DNA of 64,000 bases from Xylophilus sp. GOD-11R (lineage in GTDB: Bacteria > Pseudomonadota > Gammaproteobacteria > Burkholderiales > Burkholderiaceae_C), in the NCBI RefSeq assembly GCF_033546935.1, contig NZ_CP137854.1, forward strand, positions 1,736,001 to 1,800,000, given 5' to 3'. The notes below the pieces were generated by a model. The model was not told the DNA's origin, did no database searches, and saw nothing but the letters and a program-made list of their open reading frames with translations. The position numbers and the translations under genes are program-made. This document shows, piece after piece, positions 30,778-39,043 of the stretch. Position 1 is the first letter of the stretch; every line of letters begins with the position of its first letter.

Positions 30778-30854
30778 AGGCGCGTAGCTCAGCTGGTTAG
30801 AGCACCACCTTGACATGGTGGGGGTCGTTGGTTCGAGTCCAATCGCGCCTACCA
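30778..30854 (+). tRNA. tRNA-Val (anticodon GAC)
   Basis: This is a complete 77-base cloverleaf with encoded CCA. The acceptor AGGCGCG pairs with CGCGCCT, the D arm is GCTC-GAGC, the anticodon stem CCACC-GGTGG surrounds the loop TTGACAT, and the T arm is GTTGG-TTCGAGT-CCAAT. The anticodon GAC reads GUC and GUU valine codons. A prophage integrase gene follows at 30941, facing the tRNA, so the 3' end is very probably the phage attachment site. Confidence 0.97.
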
Positions 30855-30868
30855 ATTAACCATTGGTA
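30816..30868. other. Probable left attachment region at the tRNA-Val 3' end
   Basis: The tRNA 3' half is followed at once by the inverted repeat TACCAAT-N5-ATTGGTA (30850 to 30868), which shares its first bases with the tRNA end. Tyrosine integrases commonly use this part of tRNA genes. The core cannot be bounded because the right end of the prophage lies outside the window. Confidence 0.45.
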
Positions 30869-30940
30869 GCCAGGGAACTTCCTGGGAACTTTGAAGAAAT
30901 TGCGGCCGCTAGGTGATCCTGGCGGCCGTTTTGCTTTGGG

Positions 30941-32098
30941 CTATCCAGTCTTGCGCTGGCCGAGCTCGAGCATTGCCTCCATCTTGGCTTTTTCACGGCC
31001 ACGGTCGGCACCGTCGATCCATTTCGCATAGACCGTGAAGAGCATCTTCGCGTTCGCGTGTCCCATCTGGCGCGCGACATAGGATGGGTTCACGCCTGCG
31101 CTCAGAGCGTTGGTGGCGTAAGTATGGCGCGTCTGGTAGGCCCGCCGCGCACGAATGCCCAGCCGGCGGAGGACCGGTTTCCAGTAGTGGTCGCGCTGGC
31201 TCCGCTCGTCGTGGAATGCCCTGTTCGTCACTGGGTTCTGGAAGATTTCCTCGCCGGCCACGAACGTCCATGGCTTCATCCGCTGCAGCGCCTGCACGGC
31301 GCGGCCCACTAGGTCGACGTCCCGGACGGCGTACGTCTTCAGGGCTTTCACCTCGCCGGCGGTCCGAGCACGCTGGACCCGGGCTGTCTCGTGGTTCCAG
31401 TCGATGTCCGACCACCGCAATTCGATCAGCTCCTCCGGCCGCAGCCCGGTCAAGAAGGCGAACTCGAAATAGGCTGTGATGCGCGGATCGCACTCCTTCG
31501 TCATGGCACGCAGGATCGATTCCATTTCGGAAGGGGATAGCGGGTCGGGCACGGCCTGCTGGTGGCGGCTGTTCTCGATGCCCTCCATCGGGTCGTCGAG
31601 ATCCAATTCTCGGCCCGCGAGCTTGAACACCCCGCGCAACGGGATGAGGTAGTTGTTCAGCAACTTGGCCGAGGCCCAGGGGTGGCTGCCCACCTTCGCG
31701 GCGATGACACCGTGGGTTAGCTTCGCCATCGGCGTCTGGCCTCCCAGCAGTTCCATCCACACGTCGAGTGCGTTCCGGTACTGGTTCTGGGTTTTCGTTG
31801 CGAGCCGGCCTTTCGTTTTCAGCCAGGTGGCGCACATGTCGGCCAGCACCGTTTCCATGGCTCCGGCCTGGCCAGCACGCGGGCTGTCCGGGAAGTAGTC
31901 CGCCAGATTGAACGTGCCGATCCGGATCTTGTCGCGGATCTCGGCGGCAACCCGTTCGGCGTATTTGCGATTTGCCGGGGTCGGGCCGAGGGGACGGCCA
32001 CCCACCGTGAGGGTCTCACGGCAGCGCTTGCCCTGCCACACGAAGAACAGCCGGATGCTGGTCTCTCGAACCTCTACGCCGTTTCGGCCAGAACCCAT
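30941..32098 (-). CDS. int: Phage integrase, tyrosine recombinase
   Basis: The 385-residue protein begins with an arm-type DNA-binding domain of the DUF3596 kind (GVEVRETSIRLFFVWQGKR). A core-binding domain follows, then the catalytic domain: Arg in GLRPEELIELRWSDID, the box II RHTYAT segment, and GHANAKMLFTVYAKWI with the nucleophilic Tyr. The first His of the usual HXXR box is Tyr here (YQTRHTYA), as recalled for other DUF3596 integrases. It faces the tRNA-Val gene, which marks the attachment site. Its start lies inside the upstream excisionase-like gene by 25 bases, so the two are co-translated. Confidence 0.95.
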   Translation of the reverse strand: MGSGRNGVEVRETSIRLFFVWQGKRCRETLTVGGRPLGPTPANRKYAERVAAEIRDKIRIGTFNLADYFPDSPRAGQAGAMETVLADMCATWLKTKGRLATKTQNQYRNALDVWMELLGGQTPMAKLTHGVIAAKVGSHPWASAKLLNNYLIPLRGVFKLAGRELDLDDPMEGIENSRHQQAVPDPLSPSEMESILRAMTKECDPRITAYFEFAFLTGLRPEELIELRWSDIDWNHETARVQRARTAGEVKALKTYAVRDVDLVGRAVQALQRMKPWTFVAGEEIFQNPVTNRAFHDERSQRDHYWKPVLRRLGIRARRAYQTRHTYATNALSAGVNPSYVARQMGHANAKMLFTVYAKWIDGADRGREKAKMEAMLELGQRKTG

Positions 32099-32331
32099 GC
32101 CTCAATCCCCTCCATGTCGATCCACACCCGGCCATCGGGGCCGCGGCGAAATTGCTTGTTCTCCAGCCACACGCCGCGCGACAGGCGCTTGCGGATGGCC
32201 TCTTCTGACAGTCCCATGATCGTGGCGGCCAGTTCGACAGTGACGAACCGGGCGGCCCGCACGTACGGTTTTGCTTTCGCTGGCGCCGGCGGGGACACCA
32301 CGCTGAGGTGTTGGTTTGCAGCTGCGCGCAT
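32074..32331 (-). CDS. xis: Excisionase-like DNA-binding protein
   Basis: This is an 85-residue protein with a winged-helix core of the excisionase type: VTVELAATIMGLSEEAIRKR, then RRGPDGRVWIDMEGIEAWV. The start at 32331 overlaps the stop of the DUF4326 gene (TGATG), and its 3' end overlaps the integrase start, so it lies between them in one unit. Its place beside the integrase supports a role in directing excision. Confidence 0.75.
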   Translation of the reverse strand: MRAAANQHLSVVSPPAPAKAKPYVRAARFVTVELAATIMGLSEEAIRKRLSRGVWLENKQFRRGPDGRVWIDMEGIEAWVLAETA

Positions 32332-32714
32332 CAGGCGCCTCCTTTCTGTTCTTCGTTCGCCAGCTCGATCAGCACGTCGGCGTGGCAGGGCGTGCCGGCC
32401 TTGCACCAGCAAGCGAGGTTTTTGCCGCGCAGCTCGCGGCGAATGTCGGCGAGCGAGACCCATGCGTTGCCCTGGCGCTTCGTTTCGGCCATGTAGCCGC
32501 CCTGGCGCTCCACCAAGTCGCGAAACAGCACCACGGCCATGGCGTTGTCCTTCACCAGCTGCTCGCCGTGCGTGCCGACGTAGGTGTCGCCGACACGGAA
32601 TGGGTTGCCCCAGATCGTCGATCGGTCGACCTTCACGGTGTCGGCCGGCATGCGCCAGCCGGCGGCGCGGCTCAGATGAATGCGTACCGGCTCGGTTGTT
32701 TTATGCTTGGTCAT
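32331..32714 (-). CDS. DUF4326 protein
   Basis: This 127-residue protein shows the DUF4326 layout: VKVDRSTIWGNPFRVGD in the first half, and LRGKNLACWCKAGTPCHADVLIELAN at the end with the CWC-X6-CH cysteine/histidine cluster. The family is widespread in phages and is not characterised; metal binding is suggested by the cluster. The start at 32714 was chosen over a much longer frame because family likeness starts there. Confidence 0.8.
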   Translation of the reverse strand: MTKHKTTEPVRIHLSRAAGWRMPADTVKVDRSTIWGNPFRVGDTYVGTHGEQLVKDNAMAVVLFRDLVERQGGYMAETKRQGNAWVSLADIRRELRGKNLACWCKAGTPCHADVLIELANEEQKGGA

Positions 32715-32780
32715 CACATTTCCAAAGGACGTTGGCACCATAGCGGGTGGCGAGCCGACACATTGCCTTCTTGCAATCCA

Positions 32781-33089
32781 ATGTTTTCTCACGTCAAGGC
32801 CGTCTACCGATTGATCGCAGTCCGCTATGGCACCGACGGTTATCCGTCGAAATTCCAATGGCGCCTCCATCTCTTGGACGAACCGACGGGCCAAGGGCAG
32901 TGGGAGGAAACGGTGGGAAATGACCGAGTAGTCGCTGCAGCACACGCTGGACTGGTTTATGTCTGGGGGCAGTCCGGCGTCGTGAATCGCATCGGTGCAG
33001 TCCCCCGTCCCTTTGGCGACGGCGGCATTCCGGTTGACTCGCCCAGCGTGCCCGCTGACTCGCGCTTGAGTGCTTTGCCGCGCTTCTGA
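32781..33089 (+). CDS. Possible small protein, 102 residues
   Basis: An open frame of 102 codons starting at an ATG (MFSHVKAVYRLIAVRYGTDG) lies in the gap between the DUF4326 gene and the next rightward frame. It has a reasonable amino acid composition with several aromatic residues, but no ribosome site and no recognised family. It may be a real lysogenic gene or chance. Confidence 0.3.
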   Translation: MFSHVKAVYRLIAVRYGTDGYPSKFQWRLHLLDEPTGQGQWEETVGNDRVVAAAHAGLVYVWGQSGVVNRIGAVPRPFGDGGIPVDSPSVPADSRLSALPRF

Positions 33090-33149
33090 TCTGCTGTTAT
33101 TGGCAAAACTCGCCTTCAACAGATCATCGTTTGATGATGGGAGGCAAAT

Positions 33150-33350
33150 TTGGACGCGACTGTGAACGTAAAGGGTTGGCTCATAAACATCACGCTCGCG
33201 GAGGATGCAGTGGGGCAATGGGACTGGACCTATCGTTCCGAGGACGGAAGCGCGGTGCGAAATAGTGCGGGTCGCTACAGCTCGGATGGAGAGGCTTTCA
33301 ATGCGGCTCGCGACTTTGCGTTCGCACATGCGGAGCTTCGCCGCAGGTAG
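33150..33350 (+). CDS. Small phage protein, 66 residues, TTG start
   Basis: The frame opens with TTG at 33150, preceded by GGGAGG at a spacing of five bases, which is a strong ribosome site. The product (VKGWLINITLAEDAVGQWDW, TYRSEDGSAV) looks like a small beta-rich phage protein. No function is known. It lies alone on the plus strand between leftward genes and may be expressed from the prophage. Confidence 0.5.
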   Translation: MDATVNVKGWLINITLAEDAVGQWDWTYRSEDGSAVRNSAGRYSSDGEAFNAARDFAFAHAELRRR

Positions 33351-33388
33351 GTGGCACCGAACCCGAGGTAATGGGTAGGCGGAGGCGA

Positions 33389-34441
33389 TCATGCTGACTT
33401 ACCTCTCGGCCGCTCACGGTTGACGGGGCTGGCGGCCATGGCGGCGCATTGACCGGTATGTCCTCGGGGCCGTGTGCATAGCCAACCGGCGGACGGCCGA
33501 TCGCACGGCAGCAAGGATCGCAACCCTTCCGCTATCTCCTCAAGCTCGCCTACGTACTCCTGGCCCGCGCAGGATAGACCTGTGCCGCCAGTTTCTAGGT
33601 CGTAACTACCATGTTCATCCATGTAGTCGTTGCGGCGCTTGTCGACCCACTTCGCGGCAGCCTCAACGCCGGCATTAAAGTTGGTCGCTTCCGCTGCCCT
33701 ATGCGCTGCAGGCTGGGTGGTGGCGACAGGGGCGGCGAGGGCCAGCACCTTACGAGCGAACTGCAAGACTTCGACAGACCGCCCGCCGATCCGCCACGGA
33801 ACGCCGCGCAGCTCGGCCGCAGCCTGAAGTATCTCGGAGTTGCTGAGCGTCACCGGCTGGCTTGCCTGCGCGGCAGGCGCGGCGGGTAGTGGCGAGTGCT
33901 TGGGCTTTGCGGCCTGTTTTGCGCGTATCGCCTCGACCTTCGTCCATATGCGGGCCAGCTCGACTTCGGCGGCATCGTGCATGTCCAGGCCGTTGGCAAG
34001 ACACAGAGCAGCCAGCGTGACCATGACGCCTCCGACCTCTTGCGCCGGCTCGCCGACAGGCCGGCCGTACACATAGTCCACCAGCTGGTGAGCTTCGCTG
34101 GCCGTGCAGCCGGTGGATTGCACAAGCTCCAGAGCTTCTTCCAGGAATCGGTGATTTCGTTCCTCTCGATCGCCGGCGATCATCTCGCCGAAGCACGCCA
34201 TCATCCACGGCTGAACGCGAAGCTGAAAGCTCTCTGCCGGCGCCGTAGCAGGTGGCGCGCCAAAGCGGGCGATGGCAGCTTTCCAGCCGGCCTGCACAAG
34301 CTCTTCGGGCGATGCTGGATCGCTGGCGCTGGTTCGTGCGCTGCGGGCGATTGCGCGAAGTTCGTCGCCGGTAGGCGCCACCGTCTCAGCCGCTCCGCTT
34401 GGTGCTTGGGCGCGGCGGGAGGATTCGTTTGTGGGGGTCAT
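33389..34441 (-). CDS. MazG-like nucleotide pyrophosphohydrolase-domain protein
   Basis: The product has 350 residues. The middle (about residues 80 to 180) has the all-alpha NTP-PPase pattern: EERNHRFLEEALELVQSTGC with the EEXXE-like metal site, then PAQEVGGVMVTLAALCLANG. The C-terminal part has no clear domain. Phage MazG proteins hydrolyse nucleotides or (p)ppGpp-like signals. Its ATG overlaps the stop of the PAPS-reductase-like gene, so it is the last gene of the leftward operon. Confidence 0.75.
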   Translation of the reverse strand: MTPTNESSRRAQAPSGAAETVAPTGDELRAIARSARTSASDPASPEELVQAGWKAAIARFGAPPATAPAESFQLRVQPWMMACFGEMIAGDREERNHRFLEEALELVQSTGCTASEAHQLVDYVYGRPVGEPAQEVGGVMVTLAALCLANGLDMHDAAEVELARIWTKVEAIRAKQAAKPKHSPLPAAPAAQASQPVTLSNSEILQAAAELRGVPWRIGGRSVEVLQFARKVLALAAPVATTQPAAHRAAEATNFNAGVEAAAKWVDKRRNDYMDEHGSYDLETGGTGLSCAGQEYVGELEEIAEGLRSLLPCDRPSAGWLCTRPRGHTGQCAAMAASPVNRERPRGKSA

Positions 34442-35202
34442 GCTGTGTACTCCTGTTCCGCCATCTCACAGAAGAAGCTGCAGGACGGCAATTTTTCGTT
34501 GCGCATAGCCGGGCCGACCGGCAGGTCGCGCAGCGGGAAGCGTTGATCCTTCAAAGGGCCGCTGCGGTAGCGCAGGAACCAGCTGCCTGCGCCAAGCTCG
34601 TCCTGCACGCAGCACATTTCCTCGAACTCCTCGGGGAAGTCCTCGCGGATGGCCCGCCAGTAACCTTCGCCACCCTTGACACAGCCTTTGCAATTGGCGT
34701 TGTCGTAGCCCAACTCGTACATCACCGGCAGACGGATGTCCGCACGCAAGACCATTGCCTTGCAGTCGTCCTTGTTCAGGCCGGCGGTGACCAGCGGCGC
34801 CAGCGCGACGCGGCCCGGGTTGTGCTGCATCCAGTCGTCCCAGCGGTCTTCCTCCTCGGCGGTGAAGCCAAATACCAGGATGTCGCCCGGCTGCTCCCAA
34901 TCGGCCAGCAGCTTGCGTTTCAACTCACGGGTGCACGGCGCGCCGCGTGGGCCCTTGATGAAGCGGCGGTTGCGGAACACCTGGATGATGTCGGCGCCGT
35001 ATTTCTGGTCGCGCAGCTGGGTGAATCTGCGGCCGGTCCACCGCTCACAGTCGGCCAGGAAGCGACGGTTGTCCTCGTGCTCCTGCTTGATGAAGGCGTT
35101 GACTACTTGCACGTCATGGCTGCGGCTGTACTGGGCCAGGGCGAGTTTCGTGGCCACGGCGGACGCCGCACCACAGCTGAACTGACAGACGATGCGACTC
35201 AT
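34438..35202 (-). CDS. Phosphoadenosine phosphosulfate reductase-like PP-loop protein
   Basis: This 254-residue protein starts with a modified PP-loop, IVCQFSCGAASAVATKLAL, where SGGXDS of the family is SCGAAS. It keeps the family segments GAPCTRELKRKLL and NANCKGCVKGGEGYW, with cysteines that could hold a metal or a sulfur intermediate. PP-loop enzymes of this kind activate sulfate or thiolate nucleic acids. In phages of Burkholderiales such genes are found in early operons; a role in DNA or RNA modification is possible but not shown. It is joined by ATGA overlaps to both neighbours. Confidence 0.8.
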   Translation of the reverse strand: MSRIVCQFSCGAASAVATKLALAQYSRSHDVQVVNAFIKQEHEDNRRFLADCERWTGRRFTQLRDQKYGADIIQVFRNRRFIKGPRGAPCTRELKRKLLADWEQPGDILVFGFTAEEEDRWDDWMQHNPGRVALAPLVTAGLNKDDCKAMVLRADIRLPVMYELGYDNANCKGCVKGGEGYWRAIREDFPEEFEEMCCVQDELGAGSWFLRYRSGPLKDQRFPLRDLPVGPAMRNEKLPSCSFFCEMAEQEYTA

Positions 35203-35390
35203 CCCTGCCCCTCCACCGCCTGGGTAAGGGCGGCATCGCGGACGATGGCGCCACGGCAGGCGACCTCTTCCTCCTGCGCCGGCACTGCCGCCACAGCCTG
35301 GTTAACGATCATGCGGACCATCTCGCCCCCGATGTTTTGTTGGCACATCAGGCGGGTGAGGGTGTCCTTGTCTAGGGTGATGGGGGTCAT
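35199..35390 (-). CDS. Small phage protein, 63 residues
   Basis: A 63-residue acidic protein (ITLDKDTLTRLMCQQNIGGE) without recognised family. It is fixed as a gene by ATGA overlaps with both neighbours, the KTSC gene before it and the PAPS-reductase-like gene after it. Confidence 0.65.
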   Translation of the reverse strand: MTPITLDKDTLTRLMCQQNIGGEMVRMIVNQAVAAVPAQEEEVACRGAIVRDAALTQAVEGQG

Positions 35391-35686
35391 GGACGGCCTC
35401 CAGCGACCGCCACCTCCGGCAGCTTGAACTTCTTAAACGGCAGGGCCTTGATGTGCTCCCCGAAGAACTTGCCAATCGACTCGGCGGCCAAGAACGCGGC
35501 GTGCGTCTCGGGTTCGACGTTGGGGTATTGGTAGAGCGCTTGGCCACGGGTGAACGTCACAGCCAGGGTCTTCGTCTCAGGGTCGTAGCCGATCTCCGCG
35601 ACTTGGTTGGACTCGACGGCTTGGCGGTTGATGGCCAGGGGCTCGCCTTCGGAGAAGGGTTGAGCGATGGGGAAGGTCTTGGGCAT
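35387..35686 (-). CDS. KTSC-domain protein
   Basis: This is a 99-residue protein with a KTSC domain: NQVAEIGYDPETKTLAVTF and LYQYPNVEPETHAAFLAAES, then IGKFFGEHIK. KTSC domains occur alone or fused to phage and RNA-related proteins; the activity is unknown. The start at 35686 has AAGGAG six bases ahead; an ATG at 35701 would contain that ribosome site. It lies between the exonuclease gene and a small gene in the leftward operon. Confidence 0.8.
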   Translation of the reverse strand: MPKTFPIAQPFSEGEPLAINRQAVESNQVAEIGYDPETKTLAVTFTRGQALYQYPNVEPETHAAFLAAESIGKFFGEHIKALPFKKFKLPEVAVAGGRP

Positions 35687-35697
35687 GCCGATCTCCT

Positions 35698-37491
35698 TCA
35701 AGCGGCCTGCAGGGCGCGCACGCGGTTGATGTGGGCGACCAGAGCGGCGGTGATTCGCAGCCAGTCGGATTCGCGATACAGGGGAGCGGCGCGCTCCTTG
35801 CCGGCGGGCTCAAAGCCCAACGTGGATAGGAAGGCGCCGGGCAGGGCGAAGCCAAGGCGCTCGGCCATCTGGCCAAGCCGCAGGGTCGGCACCTCATCGG
35901 CCGCTGGTTCCTCAAAGGTGTTGGGCGTCAAGATCTCTGGTTCCGCCGGCGGCGCGGCGGCAGCTTGGGCGGCGGCGGTGGCTGTCTGCACCACAGCGCG
36001 CGTCGACTCGGCGGCCTGCTGGCGCTGGCGCTCTGCCGCCTCGGTCTTCCGCTGTGCCTCGGTCTGGCGCTCGCGCTCCTGCTGCTCGGCCTGCAGGCGC
36101 TGTTGCTCGGCGACGCGTGCCTCTCGTTCGGCGCGGGCACGTTCCTCGGCGCGGATCTGCTCGCGCTGGGCTTCTGCCTTGGCCTCTTCCTGCCGTTGAT
36201 GGTCTGCGATACGTGTCCGCACCAAGGCGGTGAGGTCGTCGTTTGCCTTGAGCACCAGGTGGGCGGTATCGGCGAAAAGGAAGTGGTGCGCGTGGGCCAT
36301 CTCACGCAGGGTCGTGAGGTTGGCCTGTATGCGGTCAGCGGTTTCGTTCGCCGCAATCTTGGTGTTGGCCAGCAGCGTGTCGACGGCATCCTGCATGCTG
36401 TCGAGGTTCTTTTTGCCCTTGATGGCGCCGCCGAAGTCGGCCGTCACAGCGGGCATGTACGGCCGGCCGAGCCGCACGTTGAGCGCCTCGACGTGGGCCT
36501 TAAGCAGGCGAGTGGCGTCGGTCACGATCTGCAGCCGCCGGTTTTCCTTCTCCGCGGCGACTAGCTTTTCGCGCCCGAGCCGGGTGGTGCGCGCCAGGCC
36601 GCGCAGGTCAGCCACCATCCGGCGCATGGCATCGATGTCGCCGAGCTCGGCGAGCGCAGCGGTCTCACCGGCTTCGAGCGCTTCCTCGACCTTCTTCAGC
36701 GCCTTGCACTCTGCTTCGGCATCCGCGAATTCCTGGTCGGTGGCTGGCTTCGGCACCATGCGGTCGATGAAGGCGCGCAGAGCGGTGCTGATCTCCGGCA
36801 GGTTCGACGCCACGGTGAGGGCGCCATTCAGGCGAAGCGATACGGCAGGCAGGGTCTGCACCGGCGCAGCGATGACGGGCGCGGTTCTTTCGGTGGGCAC
36901 ATAAGTGACGACGTCGGCTTCCAGTTGCGCCCAGCCGGCAATGATCCGGGCGCGCAAGTCGAGGTCAGGCAGGTAATTGGCCGCACGCTTCTCGACCAAA
37001 CTGTCGCCGTCCCACTTCGTGGCAAGGAACAGGATGCGGTCGCAGCCGGCGACCAGGCACTGCTGTTCCATCTGTACGCGGTACACGTCCGGCAGGAGGG
37101 CGCCGTCCCACTCTTGCGTGTCGTTGGGCAGCGCCGCGCGAATGGCGCTGTTGAGACTCTTGTGCTCAAAAGCGATCGATCGATCCATCGTCAGGCCGTC
37201 GAAAGATGCCGAGTACTTTCCGTTTGTGCCGGTGACCGGATAGAGGTCGTCGTCGACGATCTCTTCGGCGAGCGGGCGGGCGAGGGCCTCGGAGCGGTGG
37301 CCTTCCGCGAAGATCATCTGCACCTCAGCCGTTACCTCGGGCGTGATGCCGGTGGCCAGGCGCTTGACCAGCTCAGTGCGGGTTTCGTAAGGCGAGACGC
37401 CCATCATGGCCGGGGCGTCGCTGGCGTTGAAGTGGCGAGCGCGGTGGGCCAGCCATTCGGCCGTGCCCTGCTGGAGCTTGTGCGTTTGCAT
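35698..37491 (-). CDS. YqaJ-family phage exonuclease with coiled-coil tail
   Basis: The product has 597 residues. Residues 1 to about 190 form a YqaJ/lambda-exonuclease nuclease domain: QGTAEWLAHRARHFNASDAP, FAEGHRSEALARPLAEEI, and metal ligands in YSASFDGLTMDRSIAFEHKS and VYRVQMEQQCLVAG. This enzyme digests one strand of a DNA end for annealing by RecT, encoded next. The remaining 400 residues are unusual: a helical part followed by a long Glu/Arg/Gln-rich coiled coil (about residues 430 to 500) and a short C-terminal domain. The tail may bind DNA or other phage proteins. Confidence 0.85.
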   Translation of the reverse strand: MQTHKLQQGTAEWLAHRARHFNASDAPAMMGVSPYETRTELVKRLATGITPEVTAEVQMIFAEGHRSEALARPLAEEIVDDDLYPVTGTNGKYSASFDGLTMDRSIAFEHKSLNSAIRAALPNDTQEWDGALLPDVYRVQMEQQCLVAGCDRILFLATKWDGDSLVEKRAANYLPDLDLRARIIAGWAQLEADVVTYVPTERTAPVIAAPVQTLPAVSLRLNGALTVASNLPEISTALRAFIDRMVPKPATDQEFADAEAECKALKKVEEALEAGETAALAELGDIDAMRRMVADLRGLARTTRLGREKLVAAEKENRRLQIVTDATRLLKAHVEALNVRLGRPYMPAVTADFGGAIKGKKNLDSMQDAVDTLLANTKIAANETADRIQANLTTLREMAHAHHFLFADTAHLVLKANDDLTALVRTRIADHQRQEEAKAEAQREQIRAEERARAEREARVAEQQRLQAEQQERERQTEAQRKTEAAERQRQQAAESTRAVVQTATAAAQAAAAPPAEPEILTPNTFEEPAADEVPTLRLGQMAERLGFALPGAFLSTLGFEPAGKERAAPLYRESDWLRITAALVAHINRVRALQAA

Positions 37492-37501
37492 GTGGTATTC
37501 C

Positions 37502-38541
37502 TCAGGTCAGGTCGAATTGGCGGGCGTCGTGCAGCGCGGTGAGTTCCTTGCGTTGCTCGGGGTCGGCGACCTCGCCGATCAGCTCGGCAGCCTGGGAAAG
37601 CTGCTCGAGGTTGGTAGCGAGGCGGATGCCGTCGGCGACCTGGGCAAAGGTCACGGCGGTCTTGGGCTCGGCGACCGTGGTCGGCTTGAGGGCGCGGATC
37701 ATGGCTTTCTGCTCTTCGCTAAGCACGCTCTTCGACTCAACGAAGTCAATGATTTCTTCGGCGCTCGTGCCCTTGTCGATCGAGGCCTGCCACTTGGGGA
37801 GGCGCTTTTTGAAGGCGTCGTCAGGCCACGCCTCACGGGCAGGCTGAGCCGGCGGCGGTGGTGGCGCGCCGACGAGATCGGCCATACCCATGAAGGTCTC
37901 ACCAGGGGCTGTGATCTCGTCTGGCGAATAGACGCCCAAAATCACGTCCGGCGCGTAGAGCCGAGACCAGCGCTTCTGCGCGAGGTAAGCGAGCTGCTGT
38001 TTGGGGTCGTCGGCCCACAGCGTGGAGTTCCGGACACGGGCTTGGGCCAGAAGGAGCTCGAGCGTGCGAGGTTGGTCTTCGCCGCGAAGGGTGGCCCAGA
38101 TGCGGATACCGCAGCCGGTCTCGTCCTCCATGGTCCAGCCCGGCTGCCGGTACTCCCCTTTGTCACCCTTTTTGATGACGACTTCCCGATGACCTTTTCC
38201 CAGGGGCCGTACCACTCGAAATGAAACCGGTCCTTCACTGCGCCGCTGCTATTGATGACGGCGGCCACCAGCTGAGCCTCATAGCCAAGCGTTCCGTTCA
38301 CCAAGTGGGTCTTCTGAGCGACGGCAAAGGGGTTCATGCCCCACTGCATCGACTGCAGGGTGATGGCGAAGCAGTCGCCCGGGCTATTGCGCAAGTGTTG
38401 AGGCACGGTCGTCTTGCCGCTCGCCATAAGGTTGGCGATGCGCTCGAGACGTTCCATGCTGGCGCTGTCCATCAACAAAGCGCCGGCGCTGGCGCTGCTG
38501 ACGGCCAGGGCCGCGGTTTCGGTTTGGGCTACAGCGTTCAT
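37502..38541 (-). CDS. recT: RecT-type single-strand annealing protein with a -1 frameshift
   Basis: Two overlapping frames together make one RecT of about 345 residues. The first, from the ATG at 38541, reads to GPWEKVIGK. The second continues KKGDKGEYRQPGW and LELLLAQARVRNSTLWADDP to the stop at 37502. Joining needs a -1 shift at a run of five A on the coding strand (plus-strand T-run 38169 to 38173), where TCA-AAA-AGG could slip to read AAG-GGT. It is either a homopolymer deletion that breaks the gene, a sequencing error, or programmed slippage. RecT anneals strands in the YqaJ-RecT pathway. The start overlaps the previous stop (ATGA). Confidence 0.8.
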
Positions 38542-38819
38542 TCGGCGCTTTCGGGTTGGGTAGAGGAATGCCGGCGGCGCACGGGCTGCGCAGCGGTGGG
38601 GTGTTGGGGCCGGGCGGCGGGGTGCTCAGCCACGTAGAGGGCGAGCTGCAGATCGGTCGCCTCGGCGCCGCGCTCGGCAACGATCTCAGCGGTGATCTGG
38701 TCGGCCTCGCTATCGCGGTTTGTGGCCGTCCCGAGCAGCAGGACGACGGCCATGGCAGCTGCGAGAGCACATCCGGTTTCGTTCAGCCAGCGGCAGGAGA
38801 GAGAAGGGCGGCGGGTCAT
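38538..38819 (-). CDS. Small protein with one membrane segment
   Basis: This 93-residue protein has a hydrophobic stretch near the N terminus (CALAAAMAVVLLLGTA) and a charged, proline- and histidine-rich C terminus. No family is recognised. Its ATG and stop overlap the neighbouring genes of the leftward operon (ATGA on both sides). Confidence 0.6.
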   Translation of the reverse strand: MTRRPSLSCRWLNETGCALAAAMAVVLLLGTATNRDSEADQITAEIVAERGAEATDLQLALYVAEHPAARPQHPTAAQPVRRRHSSTQPESAE

Positions 38820-39043
38820 GCGGAGCCGCCTTGCTGAGCGATCGGGGCGTTCCCGCGCTGCGCCATAGCTGCAGCCAAGCTACGGTAGTCAGCGATGGCT
38901 TGGTCCACCTGCTCAGCCATGCCGTAGCCGAAATCGTTGCCGTACTGAGCCCGCAACTTCAAGAGCAGGAAGCCCATGCCCAGGGCCATGCCCTCGGCGC
39001 GCTCTGCGCGTTTACGCAGCTTGGCGGTAAGGGACGTGGTCAT
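38816..39043 (-). CDS. Small phage protein, 75 residues
   Basis: A basic then acidic helical protein (TAKLRKRAERAEGMALGMGF, GMAEQVDQAIADYRSLAAAM) of 75 residues without known family. The start at 39043 overlaps the stop of the preceding gene by ATGA; a longer frame to 39136 is not supported. Confidence 0.6.
   Translation of the reverse strand: MTTSLTAKLRKRAERAEGMALGMGFLLLKLRAQYGNDFGYGMAEQVDQAIADYRSLAAAMAQRGNAPIAQQGGSA

Noticed and set aside
32331..33392. A 353-codon minus-strand frame including the DUF4326 gene
   Set aside because: Only the last 127 codons, from 32714, match DUF4326; the upstream part has no domain and no ribosome site at its own start.
36001..36200. Repeat-like stretch in the YqaJ gene as a DNA repeat element
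   Set aside because: The repeated look comes from the Glu/Arg/Gln coiled coil it encodes, not from an element of its own.
38166..38174. Classical programmed -1 slippery heptamer in recT
   Set aside because: The site reads A-AAA-AGG, not A-AAA-AAG, and no clear downstream structure was found, so programmed slippage is possible but not called.
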